DNA of 64,000 nucleotides from Snodgrassella alvi (lineage in GTDB: Bacteria > Pseudomonadota > Gammaproteobacteria > Burkholderiales > Neisseriaceae): contig NZ_CP160328.2 in assembly GCF_040741455.2 (NCBI RefSeq), forward strand, positions 1,581,701-1,645,700, in the 5' to 3' direction. Below are positions 1 through 12,808 of the stretch, in pieces. A program made the position numbers and the translations under genes. The notes beneath the pieces were generated by a model, which was given only the letters and a program-made list of their open reading frames with translations, had not been told where the DNA came from and did no database searches. Within the stretch, counting starts at the first letter, position 1, and every line of letters begins with the position of its first letter.

Positions 1-683
1 CAGCCCTAGGTCTGACTGGAATTCGATTATGTTTGGCAGAACCTGTGATGTTTCGTACTCAGATGAGGGCTATTATGAGAGCTGCTGTTCTCGGTCCTGT
101 ACGCATGATGTGGCCAATGATTTCGTCAGTCACTGAAATTCAACAATGCCTAACTCATCTGAATACTGCTAAACAGCAGTTAAATGACCGTTTTCAAAAG
201 TTTGATGAAAAAATTCAGGTCGGCGCGATGATAGAAATACCATCAGCTGCTTTAACTGTGAATTCTATTCTGAAACTGATTGATTTTGTGTCTGTGGGTA
301 CCAATGATTTGATTCAGTATACATTGGCTGCTGATCGTAATGATGAAAGCGTTAGTTATTTATATCAGCCTGGTCATCCTGCAGTGCTTAAGCTGCTATT
401 ACATGTTATTCGTACTGCTGTGCGGTTAAATAAACCAGTGTCGATTTGCGGAGAAATGGCTGGAGATGCCCAGTATACGCGTCTGCTTATGGCGATGGGG
501 TTACGTCGTTTTTCGATGAATGCGAATAACATTCTAGCAGTAAAAAATCAGATTATTCAAAGTGATTTGTTAATGCTAGAAAATGAGGTGCAGAAAATTC
601 TGCGCAATGATGATCCTGATAAGGCATTAAAATTGCTTAAAAAATTTAATTCTTCACATGAATTGGCTGATTCTGTGGAATAA
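1..683 (+). CDS. ptsI: Phosphoenolpyruvate-protein phosphotransferase (PTS enzyme I), C-terminal part
   Basis: This is the C-terminal 226 residues of enzyme I, which takes phosphate from PEP and passes it to HPr in the cytoplasm. The reading frame is open from base 3 (ALGLTGIRLCLAEP), so the gene starts upstream of the window; the first Met at base 33 is internal. The PEP-binding TIM-barrel landmarks are present: GTNDLIQYTLAADR and the active-site cysteine motif CGEMAGD. E. coli enzyme I has about 575 residues, so roughly the last 40% is seen. The N-terminal HPr-binding and phosphohistidine domains lie outside the window. A rho-independent terminator follows, so this is the last gene of its transcript. 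Identity is secure; which PTS it serves cannot be told from here. Confidence 0.95.
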   Translation, partial: ALGLTGIRLCLAEPVMFRTQMRAIMRAAVLGPVRMMWPMISSVTEIQQCLTHLNTAKQQLNDRFQKFDEKIQVGAMIEIPSAALTVNSILKLIDFVSVGTNDLIQYTLAADRNDESVSYLYQPGHPAVLKLLLHVIRTAVRLNKPVSICGEMAGDAQYTRLLMAMGLRRFSMNANNILAVKNQIIQSDLLMLENEVQKILRNDDPDKALKLLKKFNSSHELADSVE

Positions 684-811
684 AACAAATTCTTTTGTTT
701 GACTTAGCATAGATTAACTGCGTTTAATGCTCGGATTAATATAATTATTTTATCAATATTGTTGTTGCCTGACAGTCAGTATTGAGTAAGTAGTGTTTTC
801 CCGCAAATTGT

Positions 812-849
812 CCACCGATATTCTCTCCCTTGGTATCGGTGGTTTTTTT
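812..849 (+). terminator. Rho-independent terminator after ptsI
   Basis: A perfect 9-bp stem, CCACCGATA (812-820) with TATCGGTGG (834-842), is followed at once by seven T residues. It closes the ptsI transcript about 130 bp after the stop codon. Confidence 0.9.
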
Positions 850-962
850 AGATAAATATATGCAATGTGAATATATTATTTAAATTGATTGATTACATAG
901 TATGTTTTCAATATCGAAGAGTTGAAGGAATCTACTATCTTACTAAAGTAATTAATTGCAAG

Positions 963-989
963 TTGGTGTCTGGAGTAAGCTGTTATAAT
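963..989 (+). promoter_or_regulatory. Candidate leuS promoter with extended -10
   Basis: A perfect TATAAT at 984-989 is preceded by TG at 981-982, giving an extended -10. A weak TTGGTG at 963-968 is a possible -35 with a short 15-bp spacer. Transcription would start near 996, giving a leader of about 30 nt before leuS. Assigned by motif only. Confidence 0.5.
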
Positions 990-1020
990 AGCGGTCTATT
1001 TTTATACAATAAATTGATGA

Positions 1021-3666
<2,646 letters not shown>

Positions 3667-3684
3667 ATTTTGCAAGGGCTAAAA

Positions 3685-3712
3685 AAAAGACATGTTTTAA
3701 CATGTCTTTTTT
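3685..3712. terminator. Bidirectional terminator between leuS and gcd
   Basis: The stem AAAAGACATG (3685-3694) pairs with CATGTCTTTT (3701-3710) around a TTTTAA loop. It has A residues on the left and T residues on the right, so it can act in both directions between the convergent leuS and gcd genes. Confidence 0.85.
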
Positions 3713-3775
3713 GTTTATATTTGTCTGATTTGAGTATGAACAGTCAGTAATCAGATTATCCGTGTTCTTTAAAAC

Positions 3776-6157
3776 TTATGGCAGGGTGTAGGCAATTAAT
3801 GTATCACCCATTTTTGTACCAAATGAACCATGACCTCCGGCCATTTGTACAACGTATTGTTTGCCATTAACAGCATAGGTCATAGGTGTTGCTTGACCAC
3901 CTGCTGGTAAGCGTGCCTGCCATAATAATTGACCATTACTAGTGTCGAAGGCACGTAGATAATCATCTTGTGTGGCACTGACAAACATTACATTACCTGC
4001 AGTAGATATTGAACCGCCAAGCCCTGGTACACCGATTTTCATCGGAGGCAGTTCAAACAGTTTCGGTAGGCTATCGCGTATTGTTCCGATACGTTTTTTC
4101 CAGACTACTTTATTAGTTTGTAAATCTACGCCGCTAACAAATCCCCAGGCTGGTTGTTTGCAGGGTAAGCCAATCGGAGATAGGAAAGGATTGATTTCTA
4201 CTCCATAAGGTACCCCATACATGGGTTGCATACCGTTTTCTGTGCCTGCACCTTGTTCTTGCTGTGCTCTGTTTGGATTGGTTGGTATCAGGCGAGAAAT
4301 GAAAGGTAGTCCAATCGGATTCATTAGTGCAATCTGACGATCTTGATTCACAGATATACCACCCCATTCAAACACACCTAGATTTCCGGGAAATACAAGA
4401 GTGCCATTTTCAGAAGGTGGCGTATAAATGCCATCATAATTTAGACGTTTAAATTGAATTCGGCAGACAAGCTGATCGAACATGGTTGCACCCCACATAT
4501 CCTTATCTGTGAGTTTGCCCTGTGGTGTCAGGCTTAGTGTTGAGAATGGCTGAGTTGCTGCATAGTGCTCGCCTTTAGTTGGATTGCCACGTTTTAAGGT
4601 TTGCGGTACTGATTTTTCTGTAATAGGAACAATGGGTTGTCCAGTTTCACGATTAAGCACAAAAATATTACCAGTTTTAGTCAAAATATAAATGGCTGGT
4701 ACTCGTTTTCCTGAAGGTAGTGTTACATCCATTAATGATGGTTGAGCTGGCACATCCATATCCCATAAATCGTGATGAGTGGTCTGAAAATGCCAAATAA
4801 GTTTTCCGGTGGAGGCATTTAGTGCCACGATGGAATTAGCATATCGTTCTTTGAGTTTATCTCGATTGCCTCCCCAGATATCTGGTGTACCTACCCCAGT
4901 AGGTACATAAACAATATTCCTTTGCTGGTCATAGGCTAGAGGTGCCCAAGCATTGGGAGAATTATGCACAAAAGTAGTATTTTCACCCGGCATGGCATTC
5001 GGATTTTGTGCACCAGTATCAAATATCCATTTCAGATGGCCATTGTTGGCATCATAACCACGGATGACACCAGAGGGCTCTTTTGTGGAGAGATTATCAG
5101 TAACAGACCCACCAATGATAATAGTGCTGGGTGTCACTACCGGCGGTGAAGTAGGATTGTAGCCACCTAAATATGCGTAAGGCATTTTAGCTTGAAGGTT
5201 GATTTCGCCGTTATTGCCAAAGTCCTGACATTTTTGTCCATTGTCGGCATTAACTGCAATTAAACGTCCATCATTAACCGGCAAAAGGACTTTTCGTAGA
5301 CATAAAGTAGAAGGAGTGGTTTCATTTTGCTTAGCTTTGGTCGCGTCGTAATAGCTGACACCACGGCAAGTTAGATGTTGAAAGGTTTTATTGCTGCGTA
5401 ACTTTGGATCAAAACGCCAAAGCCTTTTACCTGTTGTGGCATCGAGGGCATCCAGAAACTGATGTGGTGTACAAATGAATAGTTTGTTACCGATTTTAAT
5501 TGGTGTCAGCTCATTAGTTGTTTCCGCTGAGTCGTTATTAGTTTTGAAATCACCGGTGTGATAGGTCCAGGCTACTTTAAGCTGATTAACGTTATTGGTA
5601 TTGATTTGAGTTAAAGGGGAATAGCGTGTACCGCCTTGTGTACGGCCATAGGCGGGCCAGTCTTCTGCTGCTACGCCATTTGGGTCTACTGCAGGTGCTG
5701 GCTGGGCGCGCGAAATGGTTCCGTTGATTTCCTGTGGGTCATGATTAATGCTGTAAAGCATGATACCCAGAATAACTATCAATCCAATGGCAATGGCGGC
5801 TTGGCCACTGCGTTTTGTAGTTAATTGGCGTGTTGGCCATGGTAACAGTAGCCACAGACCTAGTATAAACAGAATGTCAAAACGTGGTGCCAATGCCCAA
5901 AAGTCTGTACCGGATTCCGATAATCCCCAATCAAGTGTGGCAATGAGGATTATCGCGAACCACCACAGGCTATTGCTGCAATTACGCTGATATAGAACGG
6001 TGAACAAACCAAGTGCGATTGCTAGGATTGCATAATAAGCGGAACCGCCCAGACTAATTAACCAAATTCCTCCTATAAGCAGATAAAGAGTAGCTAGCCA
6101 TAATATGATCGATGTGATGATTTTGGCGACGAAACGCTTTGATTTATGTGTGTTCAT
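3776..6157 (-). CDS. gcd: Membrane-bound PQQ-dependent glucose dehydrogenase
   Basis: Quinoprotein that oxidises aldoses such as glucose to the lactone in the periplasm and passes electrons to ubiquinone. The first ~130 residues carry about five hydrophobic segments, as in E. coli Gcd. The rest is the PQQ beta-propeller, with the family motifs WPAYGRTQGG, TTHHDLWDMDVPAQPS (containing the aspartate expected to be catalytic), MFDQLVCRIQF, GLPCKQPAWG and the C-terminal GGHGSFGTKMGDTL. Length 793 is close to E. coli (796). The frame opens upstream at 6220, but ATG at 6157 follows AGAGG at good spacing and starts a normal MNTHK n-region. No pqq biosynthesis genes lie in the window. Quinate or other sugars are possible alternative substrates, but similarity to E. 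coli Gcd is strong throughout. Confidence 0.93.
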   Translation of the reverse strand: MNTHKSKRFVAKIITSIILWLATLYLLIGGIWLISLGGSAYYAILAIALGLFTVLYQRNCSNSLWWFAIILIATLDWGLSESGTDFWALAPRFDILFILGLWLLLPWPTRQLTTKRSGQAAIAIGLIVILGIMLYSINHDPQEINGTISRAQPAPAVDPNGVAAEDWPAYGRTQGGTRYSPLTQINTNNVNQLKVAWTYHTGDFKTNNDSAETTNELTPIKIGNKLFICTPHQFLDALDATTGKRLWRFDPKLRSNKTFQHLTCRGVSYYDATKAKQNETTPSTLCLRKVLLPVNDGRLIAVNADNGQKCQDFGNNGEINLQAKMPYAYLGGYNPTSPPVVTPSTIIIGGSVTDNLSTKEPSGVIRGYDANNGHLKWIFDTGAQNPNAMPGENTTFVHNSPNAWAPLAYDQQRNIVYVPTGVGTPDIWGGNRDKLKERYANSIVALNASTGKLIWHFQTTHHDLWDMDVPAQPSLMDVTLPSGKRVPAIYILTKTGNIFVLNRETGQPIVPITEKSVPQTLKRGNPTKGEHYAATQPFSTLSLTPQGKLTDKDMWGATMFDQLVCRIQFKRLNYDGIYTPPSENGTLVFPGNLGVFEWGGISVNQDRQIALMNPIGLPFISRLIPTNPNRAQQEQGAGTENGMQPMYGVPYGVEINPFLSPIGLPCKQPAWGFVSGVDLQTNKVVWKKRIGTIRDSLPKLFELPPMKIGVPGLGGSISTAGNVMFVSATQDDYLRAFDTSNGQLLWQARLPAGGQATPMTYAVNGKQYVVQMAGGHGSFGTKMGDTLIAYTLP

Positions 6158-6783
6158 TATGCCTCTGTATGTTGTTTTAATAAAATTCTTATGGTTAATA
6201 AAAGTCATTATAGTCAGCAATAATAATTATGCAAATGACTATCTATATGAATATTAAATAATTAATATTCAAGATTTTATATACTATTCATCTAAAAATT
6301 ATTGTCTTAGCGATTCAAAAGCTAATTTAGCAGATTTATTGATAATAAATTATATTATTGACGATGGTGTATAAAAGTTAATTCTTTTTTCAAAAATCTG
6401 GTTGATAATGATTCAGAACAGATTCTTTCAGTAGTATTAATTATCTCTAGGGCGCAACAATAATATTTTCTTATGTGAACATTCTTGATTTTGTTTTTAT
6501 CTGATGTCATCGCACAGTTTCGATACGAATAGATGTAGTTTTGTTAATATAATTATTTCAAAAATTCAAAGTTTTTGATAAAAATGGTTGGTTAATGCTG
6601 AAGCTATCTGGTTGGCTTAATTCACTATTAATTATTTTTTAAATAAGCTGTAAATTATTAGATTGATAAATTATTTAATAAATGAACTTTTCTTAAGATA
6701 AAAAATTCTTCCGTATATTCTTTGCTTTTTATTGAAAAGTTTGAAATTAATATATTTTCTATTGCTGATGGCATATAAATATA
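6158..6783. other. AT-rich intergenic region gcd-thrB
   Basis: About 620 bp, strongly AT-rich and without a supported gene on either strand. It must hold the gcd promoter (minus strand) and the end of the thrB transcript. I see no convincing terminator hairpin or operator. Confidence 0.6.
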
Positions 6784-7704
6784 TTACTGGCGCAAGCTTA
6801 GCAATAAATCACGGAATACATTTGGATCCTTGATGAAGGTGATTTCGCCAACTTGCGGAAAATGATAATCAAGCAAGCGTGAAACCCAGAAACGGATACA
6901 TGCTGCCCGTTGTGCAATCGGGAAATAATCTTTTTCATCAGTGGTTAGTGTTCGTATGCTTTCATATCCACGGAAAAAAGCTTGCTGGAGATTCTGATCA
7001 AGATGATTGTCTGCTCGTCGAGCCCAATCGTTTACTGCAATAGCAAGGTCGTACATGAAGTTGCCATTACATGCATAATAGAAATCAATAAATCCGGCTA
7101 CCTGCTCCCCGTCCAACAAAACATTATCACGGAACAGATCGGCATGGATAATACCTTCTGGTAAATCCGCACGATTATGAGTATCAAAAAAAGCAATTTC
7201 TTCTAGCAATAGATGCTTATCTTCTGCATTTAGAAAAGGTAACAGCCGATTGCTGGCTTCGTGCCACCAGCTTATGTAGCGTGGATTAGGCATTGTTTGA
7301 GGAAATTCAGTTCCGGCCAAATGCATTTTCGCCAGCATGGCTCCTGTATGGAAGCATTGCTGCTCAGAAGGGCTGCTGGTGTCTTTGCCAGACAAGCAAG
7401 TAACTAAACAGGCTGGCTTGCTTGCAAGCGTACTATCCAACCGGCCGTCTATTCGGGCAATGGGGGTAGGACAAGCTACATCATGAGCACTGAGATGCTG
7501 GGTAAGATCCAGAAAAAAAGGCAGTTCAGCTTGGGTCATGGCTTCAAATACTGTTAATACATAACGTCCCCGTGTGGTGGTAACGAAGTAATTACTGTTG
7601 GTTACCCCTTGAGCGATACCTTGCAAACCAATAAATCGACCCAAGTGATAATCGCGCAGAAAAGTGCGCATTTCATCATCGCTGACACTGGTATAAACAG
7701 ACAT
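6784..7704 (-). CDS. thrB: Homoserine kinase, aminoglycoside-phosphotransferase fold
   Basis: Phosphorylates L-homoserine to O-phosphohomoserine, the penultimate step to threonine. It belongs to the APH/choline-kinase-fold ThrB used by Neisseria and Pseudomonas, not to the GHMP-kinase ThrB of E. coli. The catalytic loop [11 protein letters not shown] lies at about residues 182-192, and the metal-binding D appears in [11 protein letters not shown]. The N-terminus [12 protein letters not shown] matches neisserial ThrB, so ATG at 7704 is chosen over the upstream in-frame ATG at 7716. The length of 306 residues is normal. It works in the same aspartate-family pathway as asd nearby, but the two genes are separated by tcyP and not co-transcribed. 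Confidence 0.93.
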   Translation of the reverse strand: MSVYTSVSDDEMRTFLRDYHLGRFIGLQGIAQGVTNSNYFVTTTRGRYVLTVFEAMTQAELPFFLDLTQHLSAHDVACPTPIARIDGRLDSTLASKPACLVTCLSGKDTSSPSEQQCFHTGAMLAKMHLAGTEFPQTMPNPRYISWWHEASNRLLPFLNAEDKHLLLEEIAFFDTHNRADLPEGIIHADLFRDNVLLDGEQVAGFIDFYYACNGNFMYDLAIAVNDWARRADNHLDQNLQQAFFRGYESIRTLTTDEKDYFPIAQRAACIRFWVSRLLDYHFPQVGEITFIKDPNVFRDLLLSLRQ

Positions 7705-7854
7705 AGATATCACCAATCAAACAGGATATAGACATTATTAAAAGCTGAAACAGAAAATAGAATTGATTTCAGCAAAACGTGTGCATGATAACAAAAAAAA
7801 CTTGTATTCAGTCAGCAAAACAGGACTAATACAGCGGTTATTATGCTTTTAACA

Positions 7855-7976
7855 TATAATAAAAAGGAATAAATGAATGCATAAGGGCTATTTCACAAGC
7901 TGAGAAGATTTACGTATCCTTGATAAGCACTATGTATTAAACGCTGGCTGAAGGTTTGCCAGTTCAGGAGTATAAA
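7855..7976 (+). promoter_or_regulatory. tcyP promoter -10 and ~110-nt structured leader
   Basis: A perfect TATAAT lies at 7855-7860 with a poor -35. Transcription from near 7867 would give a leader of about 110 nt. The leader contains CTGAGA at 7900-7905 and a 5-bp hairpin, CTGGC (7944-7948) with GCCAG (7958-7962), ending just before the AGGAG ribosome binding site (7966-7970). Its length and the hairpin beside the Shine-Dalgarno suggest post-transcriptional control. No known riboswitch class fits fully. Confidence 0.35.
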
Positions 7977-9365
7977 ATGAATTTATCCGTGCTTGCGAAC
8001 ACGATAGTGTTCGCATTGTTATTATGGGTGCTTGGTCGAACGCAGTTTATCAAATGGAGTCTTTCCAGAAAAGTATTGCTGGGTATGATTCTGGGTATTT
8101 TATTCGGACTGGGGCTACAGCTTGTATACGGCACAGCCAGTCCAGCTGTTGATGCATCATTGCAGTGGATTAATGTAATTGGTAATGGTTATGTTCAGCT
8201 TTTACAGATGGTAGTGATGCCGCTAGTATTTGCTTCTATTCTGAGTGCGGTAGCGCGTTTACATAATGCCACACAGCTGGGCAAAATCAGCCTGATGACG
8301 ATAGGTGTATTGTTGCTGACTACGGCTATTGCGGCCCTGATAGGAACTCTTCTTACCAGCTTGTTTGGATTGACTGCAAACGGCTTGATTCAGGGTGAGG
8401 CTGAAACTGCACGTTATATTGCAATTCAAACAAATTATGTTGGAAAGGTAGCCGATTTAACCGTACCACAACTGCTTCTTTCATTTATTCCGAAAAATCC
8501 CTTTGCTGATTTAACTGGAGCAAATCCAACTTCTATTATCAGTGTTGTGATTTTTGCTGCATTTTTAGGTATAGCGGCATTGAAACTTTTGAAAGATGAT
8601 GCCGCTAAAGGTGAAAGGGTATTGCTGGCTATAGATACGTTGCAAAGTTGGATTATGAAGCTGGTTCGGATCGTCATGTTATTAACTCCCTGTGGCGTGC
8701 TGGCGTTAATGACAAAAGTAGTGGCCGCTTCCAATTTACAAGATATCATCAAGCTTGGGGCTTTTGTACTGGTGTCTTATTTGGGATTGGCATTAATGTT
8801 TATGGTACATGGTTTGTTGCTAGGGGTTTCTGGTATCAATCCAATAAAATATCTACAGAAGGTTTGGCCGGTGCTGACATTTGCCTTTACTAGCCGCTCC
8901 AGTGCTGCTTCTATTCCACTAAATGTCGAGGCACAGACACAACGCCTAGGTGTGCCAAAGTCGATTGCTGGTTTCGCTGCTTCTTTTGGTGCAACCATCG
9001 GGCAGAATGGCTGTGCTGGCTTGTATCCGGCCATGCTGGCTACTATGGTTGCACCAACAGTAGGAATTAATCCGCTTGACCCTTGGTGGATAGCCTCCCT
9101 AGTTGGAATAGTAACCATCAGCTCAGTTGGGGTAGCAGGGGTGGGGGGTGGTGCGACTTTTGCTGCTTTGATTGTATTACCGGCAATGGGCTTGCCGATT
9201 ACATTAGTTGCGTTACTAATTTCGGTGGAACCTTTAATTGATATGGGTCGCACGGCATTGAATGTTAGTGGCGCCATGACCGCCGGTACTTTAACCAGCC
9301 AGTGGCTACACCAAACGGATCAAGCCATACTAAATAGTAGCGAACATGATGAGCTTACACCATAA
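7977..9365 (+). CDS. tcyP: L-cystine uptake symporter, dicarboxylate/amino acid:cation symporter family
   Basis: Inner-membrane secondary transporter very similar along its whole length to E. coli TcyP (YdjN), which imports cystine. Shared landmarks include [75 protein letters not shown] and the C-terminal [11 protein letters not shown], a transport-core motif of the glutamate-transporter fold. It has about eight membrane segments plus two re-entrant hairpins, as usual. ATG at 7977 is chosen because AGGAG sits 6 bp upstream; the longer frame from 7956 adds seven residues absent from homologues. It has its own promoter and a terminator. The cystine substrate is inferred from family similarity. 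Confidence 0.9.
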   Translation: MNLSVLANTIVFALLLWVLGRTQFIKWSLSRKVLLGMILGILFGLGLQLVYGTASPAVDASLQWINVIGNGYVQLLQMVVMPLVFASILSAVARLHNATQLGKISLMTIGVLLLTTAIAALIGTLLTSLFGLTANGLIQGEAETARYIAIQTNYVGKVADLTVPQLLLSFIPKNPFADLTGANPTSIISVVIFAAFLGIAALKLLKDDAAKGERVLLAIDTLQSWIMKLVRIVMLLTPCGVLALMTKVVAASNLQDIIKLGAFVLVSYLGLALMFMVHGLLLGVSGINPIKYLQKVWPVLTFAFTSRSSAASIPLNVEAQTQRLGVPKSIAGFAASFGATIGQNGCAGLYPAMLATMVAPTVGINPLDPWWIASLVGIVTISSVGVAGVGGGATFAALIVLPAMGLPITLVALLISVEPLIDMGRTALNVSGAMTAGTLTSQWLHQTDQAILNSSEHDELTP

Positions 9366-9396
9366 TCGTTTTGAGTGAACTAAAACTACTTTGAAT

Positions 9397-9431
9397 TTCA
9401 GCCAGTCTTTTAATACGGACTGGCTGAATTT
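9397..9431 (+). terminator. Terminator after tcyP
   Basis: An 11-bp perfect stem, TTCAGCCAGTC (9397-9407) with GACTGGCTGAA (9418-9428), is followed by a short T-rich tail. It lies about 30 bp after the tcyP stop codon. Confidence 0.75.
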
Positions 9432-9484
9432 ATATTGATGCTCTCGCAATGATCTGAACAGATTGCGATTATGAATGCACTCAG

Positions 9485-9520
9485 AAAAAAACAGGGTAAT
9501 TAAATATAAACCACCCTGTT
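9485..9520 (-). terminator. Rho-independent terminator after asd
   Basis: Read on the minus strand, AACAGGGT (9520-9513) pairs with ACCCTGTT (9497-9490) and is followed by a T run (A residues at 9485-9490 on the plus strand). It lies about 45 bp after the asd stop codon. Confidence 0.85.
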
Positions 9521-9565
9521 ATGAATACAGGACAAGTAAATATTATCCAACTTGCTACTGTATAT

Positions 9566-10681
9566 TTATCTGCTGTGTAGAACAATTTGCAACATGCGCC
9601 GGATGGGTTCTGCGGCACCCCATAAAAGCTGGTCACCAACGGTAAATGCACTAATGTAATCACCGCCCATACCCATTTTGCGAATACGTCCGACAGGTAC
9701 AGTTAATGTGCCGGTAACAGCCGCAGGTGTCAGCTCGTGCATGGAGGCATTTTTTTCATTCGGCACGACTTTTACCCAGTCATTAGCTGACGCCAAAATA
9801 CGTTCAATTTCAGAGACCGGTAAATCCTGTTTCAGTTTTATAGTTAGCGCCTGACTGTGGCAACGCATGGCACCCACACGTACACACAATCCATCAATCA
9901 CCAGTGGTTGGGTACTACGACCTAAAATCTTATTGGTTTCTACGGCACCTTTCCACTCTTCCTTTGACTGGCCATTACCCAGATCAGCATCAATCCAAGG
10001 AATCAGGCTTCCGGCCAACGGTACGCCAAATTGTGTCTGCGGATAAGCATCGCTGCGCAGAAAATCGGCTACTTTGCGGTCGATGGACAGAATAGCACTG
10101 GCCGGATCGGCCAGCTCGGTACTAACCTGTGATTCAATTGCACCCATGGCACTGATCAGCTCGCGCATATTTTGAGCACCAGCTCCGGAAGCTGCCTGAT
10201 AGGTCATGCTGGTAGCCCATTCTACTAAATCTTGCTCAAACAGACCGCCAAGAGCCATCAACATCAGTGATACCGTACAATTACCACCTACAAAATCTTT
10301 GATTCCACTAGATAATGCAGTATCAATTACAGCACGGTTGACCGGGTCAAGTACGATAACGGCTTTATCACTCATACGCAGGGTAGAGGCAGCATCAATC
10401 CAGAAACCCTGCCAGCCTTGTTCACGCAATGGCTGATGCACAGCTTTTGTATAATCACCACCTTGACAGGTAACAATAATATCCATTTGTGCCAGTGCTT
10501 CCAGATTATGCGCGTCCAGCAAAGTTTTAGCTGTCTGACCAAAATCCGGCGCTGCCGCACCTGCAGCCGACGTCGTGAAAAAATACGCATCAGCAATGTT
10601 CTGAAAATCATTTTCTTCCTGCATGCGCTGCATCAATACCGAACCCACCATGCCGCGCCAGCCAACAAAACCTACTTTCAC
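9566..10681 (-). CDS. asd: Aspartate-semialdehyde dehydrogenase
   Basis: Reduces aspartyl phosphate to aspartate semialdehyde with NADPH, the branch point to lysine, diaminopimelate, methionine and threonine. The N-terminal nucleotide-binding motif is [12 protein letters not shown], and the catalytic cysteine is about C135 in VGGNCTVS. A substrate-binding arginine appears in the [13 protein letters not shown] segment, and the later histidine is also in that segment. The length of 371 residues matches the gamma/beta-proteobacterial form. The start is GTG, supported by AGGAG 6 bp upstream and by the lack of extra N-terminal residues. It is transcribed away from murJ across a 236-bp region. Confidence 0.96.
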   Translation of the reverse strand: MKVGFVGWRGMVGSVLMQRMQEENDFQNIADAYFFTTSAAGAAAPDFGQTAKTLLDAHNLEALAQMDIIVTCQGGDYTKAVHQPLREQGWQGFWIDAASTLRMSDKAVIVLDPVNRAVIDTALSSGIKDFVGGNCTVSLMLMALGGLFEQDLVEWATSMTYQAASGAGAQNMRELISAMGAIESQVSTELADPASAILSIDRKVADFLRSDAYPQTQFGVPLAGSLIPWIDADLGNGQSKEEWKGAVETNKILGRSTQPLVIDGLCVRVGAMRCHSQALTIKLKQDLPVSEIERILASANDWVKVVPNEKNASMHELTPAAVTGTLTVPVGRIRKMGMGGDYISAFTVGDQLLWGAAEPIRRMLQIVLHSR

Positions 10682-10917
10682 CGGGTGCTCCTTAAGTCAC
10701 TTTAAATGAATCAAAATCTCTGTTACCAGAAGTCGTTCACTCTTATAACCATATTCGTGACTATTTGTAAACTGTTAATTTTTGTTTGAATTGTATTTGA
10801 TGCTGAATAGCACGTTTTGGCAGATTGGTGCCATCCGTTTGAGCTCAATTCTGGCCGTATAGAATCGGTAGCCATTCCGGTGTACACTTTCGCCTTTGTT
10901 TTTAGTTGGTGCAATCG

Positions 10918-12456
10918 ATGAATTTACTGCGTACTCTGGCCAAAGTCAGCAGCATGACCATGTTGTCACGTGTGCTAGGTTTCATCCGCGACACCATAAT
11001 AGCCCGCAGCTTTGGTGCGGGCATGGCAACAGATGCATTTTTTGTGGCGTTTAAACTCCCCAATCTGTTGCGCCGTATTTTTGCCGAAGGCGCATTTTCA
11101 CAGGCCTTTGTGCCGATACTGGCTGAGTACCGCGAGACGCGTTCACCAGAAGCAACGCGGGCTTTTGTGCAGCATGTGGCCGGATTGCTGTCGTTTGTGC
11201 TAATAATCGTGACAGCCATCGGGATTCTGGCTGCGCCGGTGGTAATTTATATTTCTGCGCCTGGTTTTCAACAAGATGCCGATAAGTTTGCACTTTCTGT
11301 CCAGCTATTGCGGATCACATTCCCATATATATTTTTGATTTCGTTGTCTTCACTGGTTGGCAGCGTACTCAATACCTATCATCAGTTCAGTGTGCCGGCT
11401 TTTACCCCCACATTTTTGAATATCTCCTTTATTGTATTTGCTTTATGGTTGGCACCATATTTTCATCCGCCGGTACTGGCTCTGGCATGGGCAGTATTTG
11501 TGGGAGGATTGTTGCAGCTGTTGTATCAATTGCCATATTTATTTAGGCTGGGTTTTCTGGCCATGCCTAAGCTAAAACTTAGGGACAAGGCCGTAAACCG
11601 TGTTTTAAAGCAAATGGCACCGGCCATTCTTGGTGTATCAGTGGCGCAGATATCTTTAGTGATTAACACCATCTTTGCTTCCTATCTGCAATCGGGTTCA
11701 GTATCGTGGATGTATTACGCCGATCGCCTAATGGAGTTGCCGACGGGTGTACTGGGCGTAGCACTGGGAACAATTCTACTGCCCACGCTGTCTAAGCATT
11801 CTGCCACTAATGACATTGCCAGTTTTTCCGCTTTACTCGACTGGGGGTTGCGTCTATGTATGCTGCTCACTTTGCCGGCAGCTGTGGGTATGGCGGTTTT
11901 GTCCTTTCCATTGGTAGCGACGCTGTTTATGTACCGAGAGTTCAATGAATATGATGCACTGATGACACAAGGCGCATTGGTGGCCTATTCTGTTGGTCTA
12001 ATTGGCCTGATTTTGATAAAGGTATTGGCACCAGGTTTTTATGCGCGTCAAAACATAAAAACGCCAGTCAAAATCGCGATTTTCACCTTATGCATGACGC
12101 AGTTAATGAATCTTCTGTTTGTGTGGAAACTGCATCATGTTGGTCTGGCTCTGGCCATCAGCTTAGGTGCCTGTATCAATGCTGGGCTGTTGTATATCCT
12201 TTTACGACGACAGAAACTGTATACACCCACAGCAGGATGGATGCGTTTTCTGCTGCGGCTGGTAATGGCATTGATCATTATGGGAAGCGGTCTGTGGCTC
12301 TTGCAGCATTATTTGCCATTTAATTGGCATAGTAGCGGACTGATAAAAGTAGGTCAGCTAAGTGGCTTGATAGCGGCCGGAATTGTCTTGTACTTCGGTG
12401 CTCTTTTCGCATTGGGTTTCCGGATACGTGATTTCCGGCGTGCCGAAGCAGAATAA
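10918..12456 (+). CDS. murJ: Lipid II flippase
   Basis: Polytopic inner-membrane protein of the MOP exporter superfamily that flips lipid II to the periplasm for peptidoglycan synthesis. The 512 residues hold about 14 hydrophobic segments. Family motifs include the N-terminal [19 protein letters not shown] and the following [20 protein letters not shown]. The essential arginines of the central cavity fall in these stretches. ATG at 10918 gives [12 protein letters not shown], the normal neisserial N-terminus; the frame itself extends four codons upstream to a TTG at 10906. It seems to be transcribed alone, convergent with the small gene at 12500. Confidence 0.95.
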   Translation: MNLLRTLAKVSSMTMLSRVLGFIRDTIIARSFGAGMATDAFFVAFKLPNLLRRIFAEGAFSQAFVPILAEYRETRSPEATRAFVQHVAGLLSFVLIIVTAIGILAAPVVIYISAPGFQQDADKFALSVQLLRITFPYIFLISLSSLVGSVLNTYHQFSVPAFTPTFLNISFIVFALWLAPYFHPPVLALAWAVFVGGLLQLLYQLPYLFRLGFLAMPKLKLRDKAVNRVLKQMAPAILGVSVAQISLVINTIFASYLQSGSVSWMYYADRLMELPTGVLGVALGTILLPTLSKHSATNDIASFSALLDWGLRLCMLLTLPAAVGMAVLSFPLVATLFMYREFNEYDALMTQGALVAYSVGLIGLILIKVLAPGFYARQNIKTPVKIAIFTLCMTQLMNLLFVWKLHHVGLALAISLGACINAGLLYILLRRQKLYTPTAGWMRFLLRLVMALIIMGSGLWLLQHYLPFNWHSSGLIKVGQLSGLIAAGIVLYFGALFALGFRIRDFRRAEAE

Positions 12457-12499
12457 ATAGCTCAGTATTTTAGCTTTCTTGATGAGTAAAGTAAGCGTA

Positions 12500-12808
12500 T
12501 TACTTGCGTTCAAATTCTTTCAATTCTTCGGCAATAAAATATTTAACCAAATCAGAGTACAGAGTTTTGATTACCTCTCCGTTTAGACCTTGCTCTTCTG
12601 CCCAGTGCTGGCGTTTTTCAAGCATGCTTTTAAAACGTTCACTGGCTTGAACATCGGCAGTATTTTTTTTAAATTTACTGGCTGCTTTGACATAACCGAA
12701 ACGGATGGACAATAACTGAATGATCGCATAATCAATGTTATCAATTTCGCTACGGATTTCATTCATATTGCTGCAATCATCTGGCAGACGGTGTGGAGTA
12801 TATGGCAT
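12500..12808 (-). CDS. PchB-like chorismate mutase / isochorismate pyruvate-lyase family protein
   Basis: A 102-residue all-helical protein of the chorismate mutase type II fold, closest to PchB. Family features are LPDDCSNMNEIRSEIDNID at the start, the basic residues of YVKAASKFKK, then ASERFKSMLEKRQHWAEEQGLN and the C-terminal YFIAEELKEFERK. PchB makes salicylate and pyruvate from isochorismate and also has weak chorismate mutase activity. No pchA, siderophore or phenylalanine genes adjoin it, so the substrate is open. A TATAAT on the minus strand at 12841-12836 would give a leader of about 20 nt. No ribosome binding site is seen before the ATG at 12808. Family assignment is firm; function is inference. 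Confidence 0.8.
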   Translation of the reverse strand: MPYTPHRLPDDCSNMNEIRSEIDNIDYAIIQLLSIRFGYVKAASKFKKNTADVQASERFKSMLEKRQHWAEEQGLNGEVIKTLYSDLVKYFIAEELKEFERK

